5,971 nt of DNA from contig JBBQKF010000145.1 of assembly GCA_038326615.1 (NCBI GenBank), positions 1 through 5,971 on the forward strand, written 5' to 3'. Source of the DNA: JBBQKF01 sp038326615. GTDB lineage: Bacteria > Bacillota > Clostridia > Saccharofermentanales > UBA5734. The notes under the pieces were generated by a model. That model saw only the letters and a list, made by a program, of their open reading frames with translations, had not been told where the DNA came from and searched no databases. The position numbers and the translations under genes are program-made. Below, one piece after another: positions 1-4,625 of the stretch; positions within the stretch are counted from its first letter, which is position 1; each line of letters opens with the position of its first letter.

Positions 1-558
1 ATTATGAGAACGGATGAGAGTGGAAGCTTTTGGAAAGAATTTGGAAAAGGTCTCGTTGATGGGTTTGTTGGAACATTTACTAATATTGTTGATGCTTTGA
101 CACATCCTTTACAAGCAACAAAATCAGTTATTAAGTCAGCACCATTAAATATAGCCGATCCAACAGGTATATGGCGAAATGCTTACAGTTTGGGAGCTTC
201 CATACGTGATAAGGATGCATATTCATTTGGTAATTTTACAGGTGGAAAAGTGGGCGAAGTAACTGCACTTATAACAACAGTCGGAGTTGGAAAAGGAGTA
301 AACTCACTTGCTAATAAAGCAATGCCTAAAGTACTTAAATGTAAAATATTTAGTATTAATGAAGGAAATGGAATTAAAGTGCGAAATTTAGAGTTTCTTT
401 ATAGAGAACCAAATGTTAACGGCGGAACTTTTATATCATATAAAAGTCCTACTATGAAATGGAGAGGTAGTTGGGATCCAGTGCACACATTCCATTACCA
501 TAATGGATTTGGTGCTGTTGGAAGAATACATAGGGGACTTTTTGGATATAAGGAATAA
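1..558 (+). CDS. C-terminal part of a polymorphic toxin (pre-toxin segment plus toxin tip), 5' partial
   Basis: The frame is open from base 1, and the first ATG (4-6) has no room for a visible ribosome binding site, so I read this as the 3' end of a larger gene. Residues are numbered from that ATG (184 to the stop). Residues 8-50 (FWKEFGKGLVDGFVGT, then ALTHPLQATK) resemble the linker before the toxin domain in RHS- and LXG-type secreted toxins. Residues 80-105 form a Gly/Val-rich stretch (GGKVGEV, VGVGKGVN). The last ~75 residues would be the toxin: one cysteine (113), a W153-R154 / W157-D158 pair and histidines 161, 164, 166 and 176, with the motif HTFHYHNGFG. Such a His cluster would suit a nuclease, but I do not recognise the family and the activity is not established. 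An immunity-type gene starts 19 bp downstream, as toxin-immunity pairs usually do. Toxin-tip call is moderately sure; enzyme class is open. Confidence 0.65.
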   Translation: MMRTDESGSFWKEFGKGLVDGFVGTFTNIVDALTHPLQATKSVIKSAPLNIADPTGIWRNAYSLGASIRDKDAYSFGNFTGGKVGEVTALITTVGVGKGVNSLANKAMPKVLKCKIFSINEGNGIKVRNLEFLYREPNVNGGTFISYKSPTMKWRGSWDPVHTFHYHNGFGAVGRIHRGLFGYKE

Positions 559-577
559 ATAGTTTTGGGGAGTAAAT

Positions 578-1156
578 ATGAATTTTAAACAAAGAATTAT
601 AGATAAAAATATTGTTGAGTTATATTTCACGGATATTAATTTAAATGAAGCAAAATCAATTGAAATTTGTCAAAATATTATTAAAAATTGCACTATTAAT
701 AATGAATATTATTTTGGACTATATAGAGAAGACGGTAATTTCAATGATAGAAATGATATTGAAAAATATAGATTCGAAATTCCATTATTGTTTAAAACAA
801 ATGGTGAATTTATCGATTTAACACTAAATAAATTTAGAAATAAAAATAATTTTGACAATCGTATTTCGGCAGTTGGAAGACTACCTGTTAATGAAAAAAC
901 AATTAAAGTGATTCCAATTATTTGTAATTATTACTTGGAAACAATTTTTTTTGAACCAAAGAAAGGATGGGAGGAATTTAAATTAGCATATCAATCAAAT
1001 CCATTAATAAAAGCAGAATATTTAATTAGAAATAGTTATACTGATTTGATTTTTTTACATGCTGATTCGGGAATGTTTTTCATTTTATTTAACACTGATA
1101 AAATTGACCTTTCCGATGTAATTAAAAAAGTAGAAAAATCATATTATAATCTATGA
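578..1156 (+). CDS. Putative cognate immunity protein (unknown family)
   Basis: A 192-aa protein starting at an ATG with a GGGGAG ribosome binding site at 567-572, five bases upstream. It begins 19 bp after the toxin stop codon, the position expected of the gene that protects the producer from its own toxin. It has no signal peptide and no clear membrane segment, so it should be cytoplasmic. It is rich in Ile, Asn, Lys and Phe, and the gene is more AT-rich than corA or the transposase, as is common for exchanged immunity cassettes. Visible stretches include YYFGLYREDGNF near the N-terminus, KKGWEEFKLAYQ in the last third and a hydrophobic run DLIFLHADSGMFFILF before the C-terminal helix. I do not recognise the family. 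The immunity role is inferred from position only. Confidence 0.6.
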   Translation: MNFKQRIIDKNIVELYFTDINLNEAKSIEICQNIIKNCTINNEYYFGLYREDGNFNDRNDIEKYRFEIPLLFKTNGEFIDLTLNKFRNKNNFDNRISAVGRLPVNEKTIKVIPIICNYYLETIFFEPKKGWEEFKLAYQSNPLIKAEYLIRNSYTDLIFLHADSGMFFILFNTDKIDLSDVIKKVEKSYYNL

Positions 1157-1164
1157 CTCAACTT

Positions 1165-1198
1165 TTCCACTGGTAGTGGAATCTGAACGTGGTATAAT
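1165..1198 (+). promoter_or_regulatory. Candidate extended -10 promoter overlapping a small inverted repeat
   Basis: TGGTATAAT at 1190-1198 is a perfect -10 hexamer with the TGn extension, which can partly replace a -35 box. No good -35 lies 16-18 bp upstream. A 6-bp inverted repeat, TTCCAC (1165-1170) and GTGGAA (1176-1181) with a 5-base loop, lies where the -35 would be. It could be an operator, or a small stem after the preceding gene; it lacks a following T-run, so a terminator is unlikely. The promoter would read into the RHS relic and possibly on to the gene at 1607. Confidence 0.3.
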
Positions 1199-1302
1199 AG
1201 AATCGTATAAAACCAAATAATACCAGTATATTGTAGGCTTTTTGTAAATTCTATTAAAACAGATAATCTTGCTGCTGATTATTTTGGGTTAGGGCTTCAA
1301 CA

Positions 1303-1541
1303 GTAACTTGATAACAAGTTGACATATTCAACATCATCGCAATTCTTCACCTACCGGAACAAAATTGGTATCCTACACCCATGACAATTAGTGAAAATTG
1401 ATTTCCACAATAAGCATCTTGGCAATTACAATCGGCGCGGCAAATCCTTGCTGTTACAGGGGTTATCGCTACGATACCGGGAAAGAATTCGGCAAAGACA
1501 GAGAATTATCAAAAGAAAGATGGTATGGTCCAGATGGGTAA
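1303..1541 (+). pseudogene. Decayed RHS-repeat core fragment with a toxin-tip remnant
   Basis: No intact frame remains, but pieces in successive frames give the order of a clostridial RHS core. First, 1303-1346 reads VT, two stops, then Q-V-DIFNIIAIL, resembling the usual VTNLQGDIVAIL. Second, 1347-1385 in another frame reads SPTGTKLVSYTHD, like STGTKLVSYTYDAWG. Third, 1434-1481 reads GAANPCCYRGYRYDTG, like the NPFRYRGYYYDTETG motif. The same frame continues through KEFGKDRELSK and ERWYGPDG to a TAA at 1539-1541; this last part is not RHS core and may be the start of a toxin tip. The stops, frame changes and shortened spacing show that the gene is dead. Comparison motifs are from memory of the RHS family. 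The relic ties this locus to RHS-type toxins and marks a displaced cassette. Confidence 0.65.
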
Positions 1542-1606
1542 GCTGGTGAAGATGGAATTGGTCAGTTAAAAGTGAATTCTAGTAGGGAAAAATGAAAGGG
1601 TAATAT

Positions 1607-2056
1607 ATGAGAGGAATATCATTTAAAATTTGTAATTTCGAATATAAACCCATTTCCAAAATATTAGAAAATGTTAATATTATCAATTTTAATTGGAGCA
1701 TTTCTGAAGACGAGATATATTTGAGAGGTAATAATTTATCATTGTTTGATACCAAATATACTAGCGGAAAGAAATTTAATAACTTAATTAATGAAAAAGA
1801 ATATCAGGCAATATCTGCTAATATGAGAGCCAGTTTTAATGCGGGTTATGTTGAAGAGTTTGATAATTACGAAGAATTTAACAAAAGTGATTGCGTAATC
1901 AATATTTTTTGCACTGATGTCAATTTTTATGAAGTCTATGTTAAAGACAAATTAACTCTGGAAACTATTAAAACCAATTGTTATAACTATGGATTTAATA
2001 ATATTGAATATATCACCAAATCAAATGATGGTAGGACAAGATTTACAATCACATGA
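1607..2056 (+). CDS. DUF2691-like protein, probable orphan immunity protein
   Basis: A 149-aa protein. The ATG has a GAAAGGG ribosome binding site six bases upstream, which supports this start. It opens with MRGISFKICN and ends with NNIEYITKSNDGRTRFTIT; both ends, the length and the middle (SLFDTKY, NYEEFNKSDCVINIFCTDV) match my memory of the DUF2691 family of small Firmicutes proteins. That assignment is from memory, not a search. DUF2691 has no established biochemical role. It has no signal peptide or membrane segment. It lies directly after the RHS/toxin-tip relic, so it may be the immunity gene of that lost tip, kept to protect against siblings that still carry the toxin. The family call is moderate; the immunity role is inferred from context. 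Confidence 0.55.
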   Translation: MRGISFKICNFEYKPISKILENVNIINFNWSISEDEIYLRGNNLSLFDTKYTSGKKFNNLINEKEYQAISANMRASFNAGYVEEFDNYEEFNKSDCVINIFCTDVNFYEVYVKDKLTLETIKTNCYNYGFNNIEYITKSNDGRTRFTIT

Positions 2057-2078
2057 CAAATTCAGTTGAAAATTTTAA

Positions 2079-2230
2079 TTGAATAGCAGCTTAACTCCTA
2101 ACAAAACAGAGGAATTATGGACATCGATTTTATATCAGATTATTAAAGGACCAAGCGGACTTTTATACGTTCATTTTATATGAAACAGGCAACAGGTGTT
2201 AAAATAAATATTAAATTGGCAATCACTTAA
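2079..2230 (+). pseudogene. Possible degenerate gene fragment
   Basis: Two short frames meet here. A frame from the TTG at 2079 to the TGA at 2181-2183 encodes 34 residues, including NKTEELWTSILYQIIKGPSG and LLYVHF, which look protein-like. A second frame opens at the overlapping ATG 2180-2182 and gives 16 residues before the TAA at 2228-2230. Neither has a convincing ribosome binding site. They could be the remains of one frameshifted toxin or immunity gene, but I recognise no family and chance is possible. The rest of the gap between 2057 and 2321 shows nothing else. Confidence 0.25.
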
Positions 2231-2321
2231 TTACCTCTATGAGTTTAGAATAACTTTTAAAGATGAAATAAGAACTGAATTTTCGCAACAATAAATTTAT
2301 ACGGTAGGAGATGATAAAATT

Positions 2322-2453
2322 ATGTATAAAAACGAGCATTTATTTATTATAATTAATAGACTTGAATACTATTTAACAAAGGAAATAGAGAAAAACATTT
2401 ATGGTATTGGCGACGAATGCTACTTGGCAATCTATGACAGACTAGTCAAATGA
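2322..2453 (+). CDS. Small hypothetical protein, 43 aa
   Basis: A short ORF starting MYKNEHLFIII and ending CYLAIYDRLVK. An AGGAG ribosome binding site lies at 2306-2310, with an 11-base gap that is longer than ideal. The alternative ATG at 2311 gives only a very short frame. The product looks like one or two amphipathic helices and has no signal peptide. Its stop codon is three bases before the ATG of the next ORF, which suggests the two are translated together. I recognise no family. It could be a small immunity-type protein, or a fragment of one, given the locus. Confidence 0.4.
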   Translation: MYKNEHLFIIINRLEYYLTKEIEKNIYGIGDECYLAIYDRLVK

Positions 2454-2456
2454 ATT

Positions 2457-2675
2457 ATGGCAAGAAAAACAATTGACTACAAACCATATCAAAGTGTTGA
2501 AGAATTGTTAGAACAACATGGCTATGATAAACTGTTTATAAATAAATTTATAAACAGGGTTCATTATTGTAAAAATGATAAATTTGAAGATGATGAAATA
2601 TTATCAGTGATGGAATGCATGATAATAGTAATTGATATTTTGGAATATTACATAAAAAAAATAATAGTTAATTGA
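2457..2675 (+). CDS. Small hypothetical protein, 72 aa, 3' end made by an IS-type repeat
   Basis: The protein begins MARKTIDYKPYQSVEELLEQ and ends in a hydrophobic helix-like run (MIIVIDILEYYIKKIIVN). There is no ribosome binding site just before its ATG, but the upstream 43-aa ORF stops three bases earlier, so translation probably depends on reinitiation. Its TGA stop (2673-2675) lies inside the repeat box at 2672-2690, which is related to the IS30-associated boxes around the transposase. The original gene may therefore have been longer and been cut by an insertion. I recognise no family. It has only two cysteines and no catalytic motif. Position in a toxin-immunity locus makes an immunity role possible, without direct evidence. 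Confidence 0.45.
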   Translation: MARKTIDYKPYQSVEELLEQHGYDKLFINKFINRVHYCKNDKFEDDEILSVMECMIIVIDILEYYIKKIIVN

Positions 2676-2710
2676 AAAGGTAACTTCCACTTTGAAAAAG
2701 TAAAATCCAT
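2672..2710 (+). repeat. Two tandem IS30-type boxes outside the element (possible relic end)
   Basis: TTGAAAAGGTAACTTCCAC (2672-2690) is followed directly by TTTGAAAAAGTAAAATCCAT (2691-2710). The first differs at 3 of 19 positions from 4283-4301, and the second at 5 of 20 from 4309-4328, in the same orientation, so this pair repeats the layout at the transposase promoter. A weaker opposite-strand match to the right terminal repeat (12 of 17) follows at 2711-2727. I infer a decayed end of another IS30 copy; an array of transposase binding sites is an alternative. The following 2728-2865 holds nothing I recognise. Confidence 0.45.
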
Positions 2711-2865
2711 AGATTTTGTTTTTAAAAATTGAATCGGTGTTTTCATTATTTCAAAAAGTTTGTTTTAGGTGATTTTTAAGGCAAAATGTAGTAAAATATA
2801 ACAAAAGAAGTAAAACCAACCTGATTTTGAACATAGGAAACAGGAGTTAAAATTTAGCTAACTTT

Positions 2866-2887
2866 TTGCAAGAGTAAATTCCACCCC
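2866..2887 (+). repeat. Left terminal inverted repeat of the IS30 element
   Basis: The 22-bp repeat runs TTGCAAGAGTAA to TTCCACCCC and matches the reverse complement of 4342-4363 at 19 of 22 positions. It lies 52 bp beyond the transposase stop codon, a usual distance for this family. A run of five T overlaps its outer edge. Confidence 0.6.
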
Positions 2888-2939
2888 GATTATTGGTATT
2901 TATTTAAGTTGTAGTTGGTGGTGCCTCTTTAGAAAATTT

Positions 2940-4238
2940 CTATTTTTTAAGAAGGGATGGGCGAAGTATAATCTTGTCTGGTGGGATAAGTTCTACTCCC
3001 ATCCTTCTTAAAATGTTTTCACCATAAAGCGATGAAAATACTGCATAAGGTGTTTTATCTCCCAGATTCGGTCTTCCATAGGAATTAATGTGGTTCATCA
3101 TAAGGGCTATATCCTTCTGGTTGAAATCGTCTAGTGAGGTTCCCTTGGGGATTACACGTCGGATCATGGTGTGGTTGTTCTCTGCAGCGCCTTTCTGGTA
3201 TGAGGCCTGTGGGTCGCAATAAAAAACACGTGTTCTTTGCTCTCCCGAAAGAGCAGTCTCAATTGCGTCTGGATTGGAAAACTCGGATCCATTATCCCCC
3301 AGTGATATTTGTAGTAATTTGCAAAAGCTATCAGGGGTAAGATCCGTATAAAGTTGATTATAGGCATCAATTACGGACTGAGATGTATTGGCATCCCTGA
3401 TAAATGCAAGCATTAACTGAGGTATGACAAAATGGAGCGTAAGGAGCACTTTACCACCTTTCTTTCCCTCTACTGAATCCATTTCTACAAGAGTAAGACC
3501 TGGGTGCTCTGCGTTAAATTTAAGGTAATCCTGATAAGTGCGTCCAATCCGACATTTTTTATCCACCTTGAATCGATCCTTCTTCTTTTTTCGTCTTCCC
3601 ATTCGAACAACACGAGGCATATCTAGATTTTTTGCTGTAAAAAGGCCATTGTCCACATAATTGTAAAGGGAACGTTCATCCATCATTATTTCATCTGCAT
3701 GATTGATACATATGTGGTGGAGTGACTGACCTTTCATAAGCAAGGGGCTGATAATGGAGTCAATCCTCAAGGCCTCTTCTTCGGTAATTTGTATGCCTTG
3801 GCGGACTTCGGAACGAGTTGCCTCGTACTCTTTTTGTGCATGTGTTGCAGAGTAGACTCTTTTCTTTAGTGTGCAACTTCTTTTGACTGGACAACCATTG
3901 CAAGCATAGGGAGGTTTTGACAGTTTTAGGCATATTTGCTGTTTATAGTAAGAACATAGAGTTAAGCAAGGATGTGAAATACAGAAGCAACAGAGACGTT
4001 TACACCTCAAGTTACCACAAAGATGCTGGACGGTACAATCTGCGCGTATGAGACAGTCGTTAAAGGTTTTTCCGTAGCTTCCTGTCTTTCTAAACTGGAT
4101 ATGACTCCGAACTTCTTTTGCAATCGTTGTTGGGTCTTTGCATAGTTCGCGGGCTATGCTTTTAAAAGATTCTTTTTGCATTAACTTTTGCTCGATGACG
4201 ATTCTTTCTTCCTGAGCAAGATGCTTATGTTTATTCAT
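2940..4238 (-). CDS. IS30-family DDE transposase
   Basis: This enzyme cuts and joins the ends of its own element. I place the start at ATG 4238-4236 (432 aa) because AAGGAGG lies just upstream; a frame from TTG 4253 would run through that ribosome binding site. Residues 1-45 carry the IS30 N-terminal helix-turn-helix (LAQEERIVIEQKL, SIARELCKDPTTIAKEV). Residues 60-125 hold many cysteines (CGNLRCKRLCCFC, CNGCPVKRSC), typical of the clostridial branch and possibly metal-binding. A basic patch (RRKKKKDR) follows near residue 215. The DDE core is complete: D254 in VEMDSVEGKKGGKVLL, D315 in LGDNGSEFSNP and E353 in QKGAAENNH. The C-terminal NHINSYGRPNLGDKTPYAVF motif is also present. No frameshift or internal stop is seen, so it is probably functional. 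Its mRNA carries a hairpin that hides the ribosome binding site. Confidence 0.93.
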   Translation of the reverse strand: MNKHKHLAQEERIVIEQKLMQKESFKSIARELCKDPTTIAKEVRSHIQFRKTGSYGKTFNDCLIRADCTVQHLCGNLRCKRLCCFCISHPCLTLCSYYKQQICLKLSKPPYACNGCPVKRSCTLKKRVYSATHAQKEYEATRSEVRQGIQITEEEALRIDSIISPLLMKGQSLHHICINHADEIMMDERSLYNYVDNGLFTAKNLDMPRVVRMGRRKKKKDRFKVDKKCRIGRTYQDYLKFNAEHPGLTLVEMDSVEGKKGGKVLLTLHFVIPQLMLAFIRDANTSQSVIDAYNQLYTDLTPDSFCKLLQISLGDNGSEFSNPDAIETALSGEQRTRVFYCDPQASYQKGAAENNHTMIRRVIPKGTSLDDFNQKDIALMMNHINSYGRPNLGDKTPYAVFSSLYGENILRRMGVELIPPDKIILRPSLLKK

Positions 4239-4240
4239 AT

Positions 4241-4260
4241 GTACCTCCTTCAAGAGGTAC
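4241..4260 (-). promoter_or_regulatory. Hairpin sequestering the transposase ribosome binding site
   Basis: GTACCTC and GAGGTAC form a perfect 7-bp stem with a 6-base loop. In the minus-strand mRNA the 3' arm contains the GAGG of the ribosome binding site, two bases before the ATG at 4238. The folded form should block initiation and keep transposase levels low. Such structures are known from other insertion sequences, where they limit expression from outside transcripts. Here the hairpin also lies downstream of the candidate internal promoter, so it would affect all transcripts. Confidence 0.65.
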
Positions 4261-4270
4261 CACCATAACC

Positions 4271-4300
4271 ATCATATACTATTTGAAAGAGTAACGTCCA
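4271..4300 (-). promoter_or_regulatory. Candidate transposase promoter
   Basis: On the minus strand, TGGACG (4300-4295, 4 of 6 to consensus) lies 18 bp before TATGAT (4276-4271, 5 of 6). Transcription would start near 4264 and include the hairpin at 4241-4260. The -35 falls inside the box at 4283-4301. It is a moderate match only. Confidence 0.4.
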
Positions 4301-4328
4301 CCTTTAACTTTGCAATAGTAAGTTCTAT
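4283..4328 (+). repeat. Two internal IS30-type boxes at the transposase promoter
   Basis: TTGAAAGAGTAACGTCCAC (4283-4301) and TTTGCAATAGTAAGTTCTAT (4309-4328) share the pattern of the terminal repeats. The first box contains the candidate -35 of the transposase gene, so transposase binding here could repress its own promoter; this is inference. The same pair, in the same orientation, recurs at 2672-2710. Confidence 0.5.
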
Positions 4329-4341
4329 ATCTATTATTCTA

Positions 4342-4363
4342 GGGGTGGAATTTGCTTTTTCAA
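4342..4363 (-). repeat. Right terminal inverted repeat of the IS30 element
   Basis: On the minus strand it begins TTGAAAAAGCAAATTCC and ends in CCACCCC. It is the partner of 2866-2887 and lies about 100 bp upstream of the transposase start, with the promoter and the two extra boxes in between. Confidence 0.6.
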
Positions 4364-4405
4364 TTAAATGGGAATTAACAGAGTTTTTTTGGGATTTTTA
4401 CATGC

Positions 4406-4434
4406 TTGACAGTAGTCCAAATAGAGAATATAAT
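4406..4434 (+). promoter_or_regulatory. Consensus sigma-A-type promoter for the M-box/corA transcript
   Basis: TTGACA (4406-4411) and TATAAT (4429-4434) are both perfect and separated by 17 bp. The start should be near 4441, just before the riboswitch. So strong a promoter implies that expression is limited after initiation, by the riboswitch. The promoter lies 43 bp outside the IS30 right repeat, so the insertion left it intact. Confidence 0.88.
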
Positions 4435-4457
4435 TCTATTTGCTGTTTAATGGACGC

Positions 4458-4617
4458 ACCCATTATTAGGTGAGGCTCCTATATGGATATATGCTACTAC
4501 CCGGAAACGTCGAGAGACGCCAATGGGTCAGCAGGTTTTGCCGGATTAAGGCTTTACCTAATGTAGCTGGTTTTAATACCTATGCCATATAGTGCCAAAA
4601 CTCAATTAGGAAGGGGG
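4458..4617 (+). ncRNA. M-box (ykoK-type) magnesium riboswitch
   Basis: The leader contains the conserved M-box core: TTAGGTGAGGCTCCT (4466-4480), TATGGATATATGCT (4482-4495), a CGTC/GACG stem capped by a GAGA loop (4508-4519), CCAATGGGTCAGCAG (4520-4534), and the 3' block CTATGCCATATAGTGCC (4580-4596). These match the B. subtilis mgtE leader as I remember it. M-box RNAs fold when Mg2+ is plentiful and lower expression of Mg2+ transporters. No stem with a T-run lies between the aptamer and the start codon. Instead the AAGGGGG ribosome binding site (4611-4617) directly follows the 3' strand of the closing helix, and CCC at 4459-4461 could pair with it. Control is therefore probably at translation. 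The outer limits are approximate. Confidence 0.9.
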
Positions 4618-4625
4618 ATGAAAAT

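Larger units (their letters stand above)
1157..1606. other. 450-bp stretch without an intact gene
   Basis: This stretch lies between two immunity-type genes. It holds the candidate promoter and inverted repeat near 1165-1198, an AT-rich part (1199-1260) with nothing recognisable, the RHS relic from 1303 to 1541, and the ribosome binding site of the next gene (GAAAGGG at 1594-1600). A 6-bp inverted repeat, AACTTG/CAAGTT at 1305-1320, falls inside the relic and is probably chance. The part around 1430-1480 is visibly richer in G and C than the flanking genes, which fits a different origin for the RHS core. Confidence 0.6.
2866..4363 (-). mobile_element. IS30-family insertion sequence, about 1.5 kb
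   Basis: The element carries one transposase gene on the minus strand between imperfect inverted repeats at 2866-2887 and 4342-4363, which match at 19 of 22 positions with ATTCCACCCC at the inner side. The boundaries rest on this repeat. I found no clear target-site duplication, so the true ends may differ by a few bases. The transposase has all its catalytic residues, so the element may still be active. It separates the toxin-immunity locus from the magnesium transport unit. Confidence 0.65.

Noticed and set aside
4..6. The ATG at 4 as the real start of the first gene
   Set aside because: The frame is open to base 1, no ribosome binding site can be seen, and the product looks like the C-terminal end of a larger toxin.
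436..630. A 64-codon minus-strand frame over the toxin end and immunity start
   Set aside because: It overlaps two better-supported plus-strand genes and has no recognisable domain.
1305..1320. AACTTG/CAAGTT hairpin as a terminator
   Set aside because: It has no T-run and lies inside the RHS relic.
3134..3370. Short frames on both strands inside the transposase
   Set aside because: They are alternative-frame readings of a gene with a clear IS30 product and have no ribosome binding site.
4239..4253. TTG at 4253-4251 as the transposase start
   Set aside because: The five extra codons consist of the ribosome binding site of the ATG at 4238, and nothing supports initiation at the TTG.
2862..4361. 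CTTTTT at both ends of the IS as a target duplication
   Set aside because: It is a low-complexity run lying largely inside the matched inverted repeats, so it does not qualify as a flanking duplication.
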